64,000 nucleotides of DNA from Candidatus Borreliella tachyglossi (GCF_003076595.1 NZ_CP025785.1:314454-378453); one strand, 5' to 3'. Shown: positions 25,951-35,280, counted from the first letter of the stretch. The notes: generated by a model from the sequence alone, not told the origin. Numbers and translations are program-made.

Positions 25951-28821
25951 CTAAAGATTATCAGTTAAGCTCTCGTAAAACAAAATATTGGATCCAGCAA
26001 AATCATTCTTAAAAATGCTTCTAAGATTTAAACTAGCAAGATCTTTTTTAACACTCCTAACCATCTCATCATCACGATTTAACAAGTCAAACATTCTAGA
26101 TGATTTAGTCAAATTCGCAATCCCTGAATCATAAAGCCTATTGTCCATAACAGTACCAGCTCCAACCCTATCACCAAGAGATGCTCTTATCTCAACAACT
26201 CCAAGATTATTGTAACTTTCAATTTCTTTTATTAATAAAGCCTTATTATACTTATTATCTTTAGGCCTAAAATCTAAGATACTGGACTTTTCTGTCTCTA
26301 AATTCTCTAATATTCTCAAATAATAGCTCCTAGAAGTTACAAAATCACCCATTTTATAAAGGACAGATGCAATTGAATTCAAAACTTCATTACTATTTGA
26401 AAACCCAGACATATTCTCAACTTTAAATAAATAGCTTAATGCATCCTTATAGTTATTCTCCTTATAATTAAGCAAGGCTACCTTATAATAAACATCCGGA
26501 GAATTAACACCCTCATTTATTGCCATCTTATAAGAAGAAATTGCTGATCTGAAGCCATTTAAAGATCTAAGAATATCCCCTTGCTTTTCATAAATTGAGG
26601 AAAGCTCTCGAGACCCTTTAATAAGACCATTTCTTTTATAAAAATCATAATCATTTAAAGCTAAACTAATAATATTGCTTGCTTTCAGAGAATCATTTTC
26701 CTTCTCATAAATATCTGCCAAGATTCTATAAGCAATTATCTTATCAGATGCATTTTCCATTGAATTTTCCTGCCTAAATCCATTTAATGCTGTCAGCAAA
26801 TATCCTTCTGCCTTCTTAAAATCACCCATACAATAAGAATATCTACCACTTTCAAAGAGAGCCTTATTGTAATTGGGATTCTTAACCAAAATCCTTCTAA
26901 GAATATACTCAATCTCTGAGTTCAGATTGACATCCAAAGCATTAGCAATAGTCTTCCCATCACCAGCCTCAAAGCTAGCAAATTCTTTATTCAATAGATT
27001 CATCTGGGCACTTAAATACCTAGGATTCTTAGATAAATTATTTATTCTCTTGCTATAAACTGTAAAATCAATATATTTATCTATTAACTTCTTAGCATAT
27101 CTAGTATAAACACCCTCATCAATATCTAACCCTTCATTTGTCTTAATAAAAGTATTTACATTCTTCGCTTCCCTCTCAGCACCAGCTCCAATATAGTTAT
27201 TAAAAAGTTTAAATAAAATTTCCTTTCTATGCCCATATCTTGAAAGCAAAATAGTATAATTATTAATACTATCTTTGTAATACTTAGGATTTGTTTGAGC
27301 CCACCTAAAATAATTATCACCCTTATTCATTAATGCTTCATAATCATAAAGATCATAAGATATAACCTCATCAAGGATTAAATTAGCATCTGAATATTCA
27401 CCAAGTCTCATTTTCATAGAAGCATAAGATATATATCCATCCTTATCAAAATTTTTTCGTCTTCTCTTAGAAGCATCTCTAGCAAATGGATCAATGGTAA
27501 ATAATTCCTCGTACTTCTCTTCAGCACTATCAAAATCTCTTATATCCTCGAAAGCTTTAGCATAAGCCAGAAACCAACTGCTATTAGGTCGCATATAATA
27601 TGCATCTCTAAAAGTATCCTTAGCAAGCTCCCTCTTATTCTCGTATATATAAGATATTCCTTCTCTGTATTTTTTATCAGATGCGATATAAAAGAACATA
27701 ACATCAACTAAAAAATAAAAAGACACAAAAGTTAGTACAACAAAAATAGATGCTATTTTAAGTATTGGCGTTAAAGCTTTAGAAATCCTATAGCTAAGCT
27801 TCTGTTCAAGCTTGCTAAACTCCTCTGCCTTATAATAAATAACAGGCAATTTAACAGAACGCCCAACAATATCACCAGAAAACTTAGCAATAAACTTAAG
27901 CCCTTTTTTATTTTGCTCAACAAGATCAATCAATGCCTCAATCTTATACCTAGAGACATTGCCTCGCGTTAAAGCCTCAGCAACAGCAATTCTCAAATTC
28001 CTAGGATAAGAGTTTAAATGCTTAAGAAACAAAGGATAATCAATTTTAAAATTATCTTCACTAGAAGGTGTTTTTTTGTCATCTTCCAAAAATCTAAAAT
28101 CATCTGAAAGATTAGAAAAATCACCCTCTTCATCAGGATCCTCAGAATTCTTATTATCCTCAGAGCTCTCATTAAAATCATTCCCACCCCGATATGTCAT
28201 CCCCAACTGATCACTTTCTCCATTAGATCCATTCAAATTATCAATTATATCATCAAGATTGAAATTATCATCCAAAGCATCATTGCCATCACTTAAAGAT
28301 TCGTTATCTAACCTCTCAGCATCAATTTCCTTATCAAAAGACTCATCTGAACTTAATAAATTTGTATCCAAATCACCAGCTAAACTTTGCAAGCTATCTG
28401 GACTATCTAAATCAAAATTAGCAGCATTATCTAAACTAATAGAATTATCATCAAGAACCCTCTCAATGTTTTCTTCAAGTTGAGAACTTAAAACATCAAA
28501 ATCATTATCTAAATCATTAAACTCAGAATCAATATCCACCCCACTAGAATCTTGTAAGATTCTACCATCCTCTTCAGCAGATTTGACTTGATCTTCGCTA
28601 TCAAGAGCATCAAGAATAAAATCTAAATCAAGTCCCTCCTCAGGTGCTTCTTCTAAGTCAAGATCTACCTGATCCTGTTTCTCCCAAGGAAGGATACTTT
28701 CACCATTCCTCGGGGGCTCAATTTCCATTTTAATTCCAAAGGGCTCTTTTGTAGCTCTCTCGGCAGAAATATCATCTAATATCTCTCTTTTAAACTTTTT
28801 TACTTTCTCTATATCAGGCAT
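25951..28821 (-). CDS. flcA: Periplasmic flagellar collar protein FlcA
   Basis: About 956 residues with three zones. Residues 1-260 are very acidic and low-complexity (Asp, Glu, Ser, Asn). A short folded cytoplasmic segment (about 265-335) precedes one membrane helix near residues 350-380. A long periplasmic TPR solenoid follows, with units such as ENKRELAKDTFRDAYYMRPN and MGDFKKAEGYLLTALNGF. Position and architecture match BB0326, reported as FlcA, needed for the flagellar collar and stator assembly. The ATG at 28821 is preferred to the TTG at 28830. Confidence 0.88.
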   Translation of the reverse strand: MPDIEKVKKFKREILDDISAERATKEPFGIKMEIEPPRNGESILPWEKQDQVDLDLEEAPEEGLDLDFILDALDSEDQVKSAEEDGRILQDSSGVDIDSEFNDLDNDFDVLSSQLEENIERVLDDNSISLDNAANFDLDSPDSLQSLAGDLDTNLLSSDESFDKEIDAERLDNESLSDGNDALDDNFNLDDIIDNLNGSNGESDQLGMTYRGGNDFNESSEDNKNSEDPDEEGDFSNLSDDFRFLEDDKKTPSSEDNFKIDYPLFLKHLNSYPRNLRIAVAEALTRGNVSRYKIEALIDLVEQNKKGLKFIAKFSGDIVGRSVKLPVIYYKAEEFSKLEQKLSYRISKALTPILKIASIFVVLTFVSFYFLVDVMFFYIASDKKYREGISYIYENKRELAKDTFRDAYYMRPNSSWFLAYAKAFEDIRDFDSAEEKYEELFTIDPFARDASKRRRKNFDKDGYISYASMKMRLGEYSDANLILDEVISYDLYDYEALMNKGDNYFRWAQTNPKYYKDSINNYTILLSRYGHRKEILFKLFNNYIGAGAEREAKNVNTFIKTNEGLDIDEGVYTRYAKKLIDKYIDFTVYSKRINNLSKNPRYLSAQMNLLNKEFASFEAGDGKTIANALDVNLNSEIEYILRRILVKNPNYNKALFESGRYSYCMGDFKKAEGYLLTALNGFRQENSMENASDKIIAYRILADIYEKENDSLKASNIISLALNDYDFYKRNGLIKGSRELSSIYEKQGDILRSLNGFRSAISSYKMAINEGVNSPDVYYKVALLNYKENNYKDALSYLFKVENMSGFSNSNEVLNSIASVLYKMGDFVTSRSYYLRILENLETEKSSILDFRPKDNKYNKALLIKEIESYNNLGVVEIRASLGDRVGAGTVMDNRLYDSGIANLTKSSRMFDLLNRDDEMVRSVKKDLASLNLRSIFKNDFAGSNILFYESLTDNL

Positions 28822-28834
28822 ATCAAACAAAACC

Positions 28835-29728
28835 CTAAGTCAAATCATTATATATCCTAGTTCCCTCTTCATGAAGAACCTCAAAACGTTTTTCTAAATC
28901 ATCAGCAATTGTAGAGCTTAAAATTTCTTTTGTTGCCTCTAACCCTTCCTGATCTAACTTCCTTAAAATTAAATTCTTATACTCAAGCACATCTAATACC
29001 TCTGTTGTATTATACACAAGCGCATCTTCCCTAAAAATATCATGCTCCATATTCTCATCTGATGAGACTTCAAGAATATTGCCATTAATGCCTACCATTA
29101 CAAAATAGTCAAAAATTTTAAAATAACTTCCAATCTCAGAAATTATTTTTTTAGTTTCGGGTTTACCTTTTCTATATCTTGTAGCCGTTGGAAAAATAAG
29201 AATAATATATCCACTACTCTTTTTATCAGAAATAAATTTCATAGAATTGGCATTAAAAGCTCGCCTCTCCCTAATAGTCTCAGGATCAACTCCAATAAAT
29301 GAATGTGGAGGATAAATAAATATTACACTATAGCCTAAAGATAAGCTTTTAACGAATAAATTATCCTTAAAAAGCTTAACACCCGCTATAGGAATAACAT
29401 GTTCCGAAACTTCTCTACAGCTCATCCTGTTAAGTAAAAACTGAAAACAAGGAAAGTCAAAATTGCTATAATGTTCCATTAATATAAGTGAGGACTTGCC
29501 CAACCTAGACTTCTCATAAAGCTCTAAAATATGTTTAATACCAACAATAGTAGAATTACTACTCAAAAGCCTTTCTATCATTTTGTCAGCTAAACCTACA
29601 CTAACAGAATCTGCCTCATGATAAGAACTCTTTAAGCAATTTATCTTTTCAATAGCTTTAAATTGACTAAGAAACTCATTCTCAATATCTTTAAAATATT
29701 TATTAAAACTATCATTCTGTATAAACAT
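28835..29728 (-). CDS. PlsC-like glycerolipid acyltransferase
   Basis: 297 residues. The HX4D catalytic motif is visible in LMEHYSNFDFPCF, and IFPTATRYRKGKPETKKI resembles the substrate-binding motif of glycerol-3-phosphate or 1-acyl-glycerol-3-phosphate acyltransferases. Orthologue BB0327 is annotated as a putative glycerol-3-phosphate acyltransferase. No membrane helix is obvious; probably peripheral on the inner membrane. It is the first gene of the flcA/vWA run, with a good promoter upstream. Confidence 0.8.
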   Translation of the reverse strand: MFIQNDSFNKYFKDIENEFLSQFKAIEKINCLKSSYHEADSVSVGLADKMIERLLSSNSTIVGIKHILELYEKSRLGKSSLILMEHYSNFDFPCFQFLLNRMSCREVSEHVIPIAGVKLFKDNLFVKSLSLGYSVIFIYPPHSFIGVDPETIRERRAFNANSMKFISDKKSSGYIILIFPTATRYRKGKPETKKIISEIGSYFKIFDYFVMVGINGNILEVSSDENMEHDIFREDALVYNTTEVLDVLEYKNLILRKLDQEGLEATKEILSSTIADDLEKRFEVLHEEGTRIYNDLT

Positions 29729-29789
29729 ACAACTTCATCCTTCAAAGTTTTCGAAAAACAATATATTAGCAAAGTAAAAATATTACATC

Positions 29790-29818
29790 ATTATACTTTA
29801 TTTATTTGGCAAATTAAA
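29790..29818 (-). promoter_or_regulatory. Promoter of the acyltransferase-flcA operon
   Basis: On the minus strand: TTTAAT (complement of 29813-29818), 17 bp spacer, perfect TATAAT (complement of 29790-29795). Start codon about 60 bp downstream. Confidence 0.6.
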
Positions 29819-29825
29819 GTAAAAT
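29797..29825 (+). promoter_or_regulatory. Possible oppA1 promoter overlapping the divergent promoter
   Basis: TTTATT at 29797-29802, 17 bp spacer, TAAAAT at 29820-29825. It interleaves with the minus-strand promoter at 29790-29818, so RNA polymerase could not occupy both at once. A palindrome TTGTTAACAA at 29836-29845 lies near the expected transcription start. Confidence 0.45.
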
Positions 29826-29894
29826 CCACTTAGGCTTGTTAACAAAATCATTTAAAACAAATAAAAATTCACATAATTCAAGGAGGATGTTTAT

Positions 29895-31478
29895 ATGAAA
29901 TACAAAGTAATAATTCTTTTATCTTTCTTTTCTGCTTTATTCTTAACTACCTGTTATAGTGATACACAGCAAGATAAAATAACCTTTAGAGTAACAAATG
30001 ACAGCGAGCCCGATTCGCTTGATCCTCAGCTTGCTACTTCTACGCAAGCATTCAACATCATCATAAATACATTCTTAGGCCTAACAGTAAGAGATTCACA
30101 AACTGGAGGCTATAAGCCAGGATTAGCTCAATCTTGGGATATATCTGATGATGGACTTGTGTACACATTCCACTTAAGAGAAGGTCTTGTTTGGAGCGAT
30201 GGTGTTCCTATTACTGCTGAGGGTATTAGAAAATCTTACCTTAGAATTTTAGATAAAGAAACGGGATCACAATATGTTGATATAGTTAAATCAACAATTA
30301 AAAATGGTCAGGATTACTTCGATGGCAAGGTAACTGATTCTGAACTTGGCATTAGGGCTTTAAATGACAATACTTTAGAGATAACCCTGGTTAATCCAAA
30401 ACCTTACTTCCTTGATATGTTAACGCACACATCATTCATACCAGTGCCAGTTCATGTTATTGAAAAACATGGGCAAAACTGGACAAATCCTGAAAATATG
30501 GCCGTAAGTGGTGCATATACGCTAAAGAAAAGACTAGTTAATGACAAAATAGTCATCACAAAAAACGATAAGTACTATAATGCTCCAAGTGTTGAAATAG
30601 ATGAAGTGATATTTTACCCTATACTCGGCGATACTGCCTATAATATGTACATAAAAGACGAACTTGATTTCCTCCCAACAATAGGAAGAGAAAAATTCGA
30701 TGAAGCCAGAATAAGGGATGATTATTATTCTTACCCTACGAATTCCGCAACCTACTTGGCATTCAACACTACTATTAAACCGCTTGATAATCCAAAAGTT
30801 AGAGAAGCTTTAACCCTTGCTATTGACAGAATAACTATAACTCACGTTATTGGCAAAGGTCGTTCAGATCCGACAAGAAACCTAACACCACCATTTGACA
30901 ACTACTCTTATGGTAAGGAATTAAAATTATTTGACCCTGAGCGATCAAAAAAATTGCTAGCTGAGGCTGGATATCCGAATGGTGCGGGTTTCCCTACTCT
31001 TAAATATAAAACTTCAAAACGTGATGGGATGGGCAGAACTGCAGAGTTCCTACAAGAGCAATTTAAAAAAACACTCAACATCAATCTTGAAATTGAAGTT
31101 GAAGAATGGACTACATTTTTAGGCAGTAGAAGAATGGGTAATTACCAAATATCAGACATGGGATGGGCAGGAGATTACGGAGATCCACTAACATTTCTTG
31201 AAAGCCTATTTACTACAGAAAATCATGTGTTTGGAGCATATGGATACTCAAACAAGGAATATGATGCTTTAATTAAAAAATCTGATTTTGAACAAGACCC
31301 GCTTAAAAGACAAGACATCTTAAGGCAAGCTGAGGCAATCATAGTAGAGAAGGACTTCCCTATGGCTCCATTATCAATCATGAAATCATATTATCTCTTT
31401 AGAAATGATAAATGGACTGGATGGACTCCCAATGTTGCAAATAAATATCACTATGAAGACATAAAGCCTAAAAGATAA
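29895..31478 (+). CDS. oppA1: Oligopeptide-binding lipoprotein OppA1
   Basis: 527-residue solute-binding protein of the peptide ABC importer. The signal peptide ends at LTTC (Cys 20). Family features: SEPDSLDPQLATS, the YKPGLAQSWDISDDGLVYTF segment, and VREALTLAIDR. A strong RBS, AAGGAGG, precedes the ATG. It delivers peptides to the OppBCDF complex encoded downstream. Codons 6-515 are identical to oppA2; only codon 5 (V against A) and the last codons differ. Borrelia depends on peptide import for amino acids. Confidence 0.95.
   Translation: MKYKVIILLSFFSALFLTTCYSDTQQDKITFRVTNDSEPDSLDPQLATSTQAFNIIINTFLGLTVRDSQTGGYKPGLAQSWDISDDGLVYTFHLREGLVWSDGVPITAEGIRKSYLRILDKETGSQYVDIVKSTIKNGQDYFDGKVTDSELGIRALNDNTLEITLVNPKPYFLDMLTHTSFIPVPVHVIEKHGQNWTNPENMAVSGAYTLKKRLVNDKIVITKNDKYYNAPSVEIDEVIFYPILGDTAYNMYIKDELDFLPTIGREKFDEARIRDDYYSYPTNSATYLAFNTTIKPLDNPKVREALTLAIDRITITHVIGKGRSDPTRNLTPPFDNYSYGKELKLFDPERSKKLLAEAGYPNGAGFPTLKYKTSKRDGMGRTAEFLQEQFKKTLNINLEIEVEEWTTFLGSRRMGNYQISDMGWAGDYGDPLTFLESLFTTENHVFGAYGYSNKEYDALIKKSDFEQDPLKRQDILRQAEAIIVEKDFPMAPLSIMKSYYLFRNDKWTGWTPNVANKYHYEDIKPKR
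29909..31439 (+). repeat. Long direct repeat, copy 1 (oppA1 body)
   Basis: About 1531 bp with no difference that I can see from 31728-33258 (offset 1819). It begins just after codon 5 and stops 13 codons before the end of the gene. Outside it, the 5' leaders differ, while a 28-bp stretch after the stop codons is again shared. Confidence 0.9.
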
Positions 31479-31713
31479 CAAAACTAACAAGAGATAAAAA
31501 TAAGTAATTTAAAAATTAAGATTTAAAATTAAATAATTAATAACTTATACTCCAAAGATTATAAGCTAAAAGAACTCATAGTATTAAACTTAAGAATCTT
31601 GATTTCATATCCTACCAGACGCATTATACTTTATCTTATAAAATAAAGTATAATTTATAAGATTGAAAAATAAATAAAAATACAAATACCAAATAACTTA
31701 AGGGGAGCAATTT
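31479..31713 (+). other. oppA1-oppA2 spacer with hairpin
   Basis: AT-rich, no ORF. A perfect 12-bp inverted repeat, 31623-31634 with 31643-31654 and an 8-nt loop, contains TATACT/AGTATA. No T-run follows, so it may be an mRNA-stability or processing element rather than a terminator. The same strand has possible but unconvincing promoter boxes. Confidence 0.55.
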
Positions 31714-33297
31714 ATGAAATACAAAGCAATAATTCTTTTATCTTTCTTTTCTGCTTTATTCTTAACTACCTGTTATAGTGATACACAGCAAGATAAAATA
31801 ACCTTTAGAGTAACAAATGACAGCGAGCCCGATTCGCTTGATCCTCAGCTTGCTACTTCTACGCAAGCATTCAACATCATCATAAATACATTCTTAGGCC
31901 TAACAGTAAGAGATTCACAAACTGGAGGCTATAAGCCAGGATTAGCTCAATCTTGGGATATATCTGATGATGGACTTGTGTACACATTCCACTTAAGAGA
32001 AGGTCTTGTTTGGAGCGATGGTGTTCCTATTACTGCTGAGGGTATTAGAAAATCTTACCTTAGAATTTTAGATAAAGAAACGGGATCACAATATGTTGAT
32101 ATAGTTAAATCAACAATTAAAAATGGTCAGGATTACTTCGATGGCAAGGTAACTGATTCTGAACTTGGCATTAGGGCTTTAAATGACAATACTTTAGAGA
32201 TAACCCTGGTTAATCCAAAACCTTACTTCCTTGATATGTTAACGCACACATCATTCATACCAGTGCCAGTTCATGTTATTGAAAAACATGGGCAAAACTG
32301 GACAAATCCTGAAAATATGGCCGTAAGTGGTGCATATACGCTAAAGAAAAGACTAGTTAATGACAAAATAGTCATCACAAAAAACGATAAGTACTATAAT
32401 GCTCCAAGTGTTGAAATAGATGAAGTGATATTTTACCCTATACTCGGCGATACTGCCTATAATATGTACATAAAAGACGAACTTGATTTCCTCCCAACAA
32501 TAGGAAGAGAAAAATTCGATGAAGCCAGAATAAGGGATGATTATTATTCTTACCCTACGAATTCCGCAACCTACTTGGCATTCAACACTACTATTAAACC
32601 GCTTGATAATCCAAAAGTTAGAGAAGCTTTAACCCTTGCTATTGACAGAATAACTATAACTCACGTTATTGGCAAAGGTCGTTCAGATCCGACAAGAAAC
32701 CTAACACCACCATTTGACAACTACTCTTATGGTAAGGAATTAAAATTATTTGACCCTGAGCGATCAAAAAAATTGCTAGCTGAGGCTGGATATCCGAATG
32801 GTGCGGGTTTCCCTACTCTTAAATATAAAACTTCAAAACGTGATGGGATGGGCAGAACTGCAGAGTTCCTACAAGAGCAATTTAAAAAAACACTCAACAT
32901 CAATCTTGAAATTGAAGTTGAAGAATGGACTACATTTTTAGGCAGTAGAAGAATGGGTAATTACCAAATATCAGACATGGGATGGGCAGGAGATTACGGA
33001 GATCCACTAACATTTCTTGAAAGCCTATTTACTACAGAAAATCATGTGTTTGGAGCATATGGATACTCAAACAAGGAATATGATGCTTTAATTAAAAAAT
33101 CTGATTTTGAACAAGACCCGCTTAAAAGACAAGACATCTTAAGGCAAGCTGAGGCAATCATAGTAGAGAAGGACTTCCCTATGGCTCCATTATCAATCAT
33201 GAAATCATATTATCTCTTTAGAAATGATAAATGGACTGGATGGACTCCCAATGTTGCAGAAAGCTATATTTATGAGGGCATAAAACCTAAGAGGTAG
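31714..33297 (+). CDS. oppA2: Oligopeptide-binding lipoprotein OppA2
   Basis: 527 residues, a near-twin of OppA1. The differences are Ala5 for Val5 and the C-terminal tail (ESYIYEGIKPKR against NKYHYEDIKPKR). RBS AGGGGAG upstream of the ATG, unlike the AAGGAGG of oppA1, so expression can differ although the products are functionally almost the same. In other Borrelia OppA1-3 are related but distinct proteins with different peptide preferences; here that difference between 1 and 2 is erased. Confidence 0.94.
   Translation: MKYKAIILLSFFSALFLTTCYSDTQQDKITFRVTNDSEPDSLDPQLATSTQAFNIIINTFLGLTVRDSQTGGYKPGLAQSWDISDDGLVYTFHLREGLVWSDGVPITAEGIRKSYLRILDKETGSQYVDIVKSTIKNGQDYFDGKVTDSELGIRALNDNTLEITLVNPKPYFLDMLTHTSFIPVPVHVIEKHGQNWTNPENMAVSGAYTLKKRLVNDKIVITKNDKYYNAPSVEIDEVIFYPILGDTAYNMYIKDELDFLPTIGREKFDEARIRDDYYSYPTNSATYLAFNTTIKPLDNPKVREALTLAIDRITITHVIGKGRSDPTRNLTPPFDNYSYGKELKLFDPERSKKLLAEAGYPNGAGFPTLKYKTSKRDGMGRTAEFLQEQFKKTLNINLEIEVEEWTTFLGSRRMGNYQISDMGWAGDYGDPLTFLESLFTTENHVFGAYGYSNKEYDALIKKSDFEQDPLKRQDILRQAEAIIVEKDFPMAPLSIMKSYYLFRNDKWTGWTPNVAESYIYEGIKPKR
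31728..33258 (+). repeat. Long direct repeat, copy 2 (oppA2 body)
   Basis: Partner of 29909-31439; same length and, by reading, same sequence. Confidence 0.9.
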
Positions 33298-33619
33298 CAA
33301 AACTAACAAGAGATAAAAATAAGTAATAAAAAGATAAACTACTTCTATGGCCTAGGCTATAGAAGTAGTTCTTTATAATATACTAATAACTTTTAAAAGC
33401 TACATAAGCACTCTTACATTCGTATTTATCTCTTATAAGTTAGTTATTTTTCTAATAGCATCTCGCCTTACAAGTTCACACATGGTACTAATCGAACTTA
33501 TTATTAGGAACTCCTTTATTAACTAAATTTACAAGGCTATAAGTCAAATTTTAGATGAAAAATTATTTATGCTTTTTAGCGAAATTGGAATTAACCTTAA
33601 TGAATAGGAGATAAAATGA
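33298..33619 (+). other. oppA2-oppA3 intergenic region
   Basis: 322 bp without an ORF of note. It starts with the 28-bp stretch also found after oppA1, then the hairpin at 33337-33370. The remainder is AT-rich leader for oppA3. I see no clear promoter pair. The oppA3 RBS AGGAG lies at 33606-33610. Confidence 0.6.
33337..33374 (+). terminator. Probable terminator after oppA2
   Basis: A 34-nt near-perfect palindrome. AACTACTTCTAT at 33337-33348 pairs with ATAGAAGTAGTT at 33359-33370, one G-U position, and GCCTAGGC at the centre. A short CTTT follows. Strong fold, weak T-tract; may attenuate rather than stop transcription. Confidence 0.65.
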
Positions 33620-35206
33620 ATGAAACAAATACAATATGTATCTATGTTATTTTCTATAATAACTATTCTAGCCTGCAGCAAGGAGATTGAAAAAGAACCT
33701 GCTTCATTTAAAATTAGCTGGGGCGGAGAACCAAAATCAATAGATCCTCAACTTTCTGAAGAGACGATAGGATCAGCGATAGTTTTGCAAATGTTTAGTG
33801 GCATAATGAATATTGATACACAAACTGGAGGTTATAAGCCAGGATTAGCTCAATCTTGGGATATATCTGATGATGGTCTTGTATACACATTTCATTTAAG
33901 AGAAGGTCTTGTTTGGAGCGATGGTGTTCCTATTACTGCTGAGAGCATTAGAAAATCTTACCTTAGAATTTTAGATAAAGAAACGGGCTCACAATATGTT
34001 GGTATGCTGAAGCCAACAATCAAAAATGCACAGAACTATTTCGATGGCAAGGTAACTGATTCTGAACTTGGCATTAAGGCTTTAAATGACAATACTCTAG
34101 AGATAATTCTGGTTAATCCAAAACCTTATTTCCTTACTATGCTAACACACCAATCATTTATACCAGTGCCAGTTCATGCAATTGAAAAACATGGGCAAAA
34201 CTGGACAAATCCTGAAAACATAGTTGTCAGTGGACCATTTAAACTAAAAGAAAGACTAGTTAATGAAAAAATAATAATTCAGAAAAACGATAAGTACTAT
34301 AATGCTCCAAGCGTTGAAATAGATGAAGTAGTATTTTACACTATAAGAGATAGCTCAACTTCTTATAGGATGTATGAGAATAATGAAATTGATGCTCTTA
34401 CATCTGGAACCATTCCATACGATTTAATAAAAGAGATAAAGTTAAGAAATGATCATTACACATCTGCCCTTAATGGTCTTTACTACTTTTCATTTAACAC
34501 ACAAATAAAACCAATAGATGATTCAAGAGTTAGAGAAGCTTTAACCCTTGCTATTGACAGAGAAACATTAACAGAAAAAGTTCTAAATAATGGTAGTATT
34601 GCCACAAGAAGAGTAACTCTCAACTTTAACAACTATTCTTACGGTAAAGAATTAAAATTATTTGACCCTGAACGATCAAAAAAATTGCTAGCTGTGGCTG
34701 GGTACCCTGACGGTGCGGGTTTCCCTACCCTTAAATTAAAATATAATACTAGTGAGAACCATAAGAAAATCTGTGAATTTATTCAAAATCAATGGTCAAT
34801 GATTTTAAATATTAAGGTTGAACTTGAAAATGAAGAATGGACTACATTCTTAGCACATAAACAAAGCGGAAATTATGTAATAGCAAGATCTGGCTGGATG
34901 GGGGACTATCCGGATCCACTAACCTTTCTAAATTTATTCCAAAAAGAATTCTCTCATTTTAGTTCATATAAATACTTTAATGAAGAATATGAAAATCTTA
35001 TTCATAAATCTGATTTTGAATTAGACCCAATAAAGAGGCAAGATATTTTAAGAAAAGCAGAAGAAATAATAATAGAAAAAGACTTCCCTGTTGCTCCAAT
35101 ATATATATACGCAGGGAATTATCTATTCAGAAATGATAAATGGACTGGATGGACTCCTAATATTCTAGAAAGATTTGATTTCTCTGCGCTTAAAAAAATA
35201 AAATAA
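33620..35206 (+). CDS. oppA3: Oligopeptide-binding lipoprotein OppA3
   Basis: 528 residues; signal peptide ends at ILAC (Cys 19). First about 65 residues are unlike OppA1/2, the next part (from TQTGGYKPGLAQSWD through TGSQYV) is almost identical to them also at DNA level, and later sections alternate between similar and divergent. This mosaic suggests past recombination. An out-of-frame ATG at 33616 has better RBS spacing (5 nt) than the true ATG at 33620 (9 nt), but only the latter gives a lipoprotein. Confidence 0.94.
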   Translation: MKQIQYVSMLFSIITILACSKEIEKEPASFKISWGGEPKSIDPQLSEETIGSAIVLQMFSGIMNIDTQTGGYKPGLAQSWDISDDGLVYTFHLREGLVWSDGVPITAESIRKSYLRILDKETGSQYVGMLKPTIKNAQNYFDGKVTDSELGIKALNDNTLEIILVNPKPYFLTMLTHQSFIPVPVHAIEKHGQNWTNPENIVVSGPFKLKERLVNEKIIIQKNDKYYNAPSVEIDEVVFYTIRDSSTSYRMYENNEIDALTSGTIPYDLIKEIKLRNDHYTSALNGLYYFSFNTQIKPIDDSRVREALTLAIDRETLTEKVLNNGSIATRRVTLNFNNYSYGKELKLFDPERSKKLLAVAGYPDGAGFPTLKLKYNTSENHKKICEFIQNQWSMILNIKVELENEEWTTFLAHKQSGNYVIARSGWMGDYPDPLTFLNLFQKEFSHFSSYKYFNEEYENLIHKSDFELDPIKRQDILRKAEEIIIEKDFPVAPIYIYAGNYLFRNDKWTGWTPNILERFDFSALKKIK

Positions 35207-35210
35207 TAAA

Positions 35211-35255
35211 ACAAATAGACACCTATGAAAATATTTTTTATAGATGTCTATTTGT
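35211..35255 (+). terminator. Hairpin after oppA3
   Basis: An imperfect inverted repeat of about 19 bp: ACAAATAGACACCTATGAAA pairs with the complementary arm ending TAGATGTCTATTTGT, with two mismatches and a short loop. Immediately follows the oppA3 stop. No strong T-run on the plus strand, so attenuation or 3'-end protection is as likely as termination. Confidence 0.65.
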
Positions 35256-35280
35256 TGATAAACTTAAAAATCTACAAATA

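Noticed and set aside
29895-33297. Assembly artefact as the explanation of the identical oppA copies
   Set aside because: Leaders, codon 5 and C-terminal codons differ between copies, so two loci exist; the identical interior still deserves long-read confirmation.
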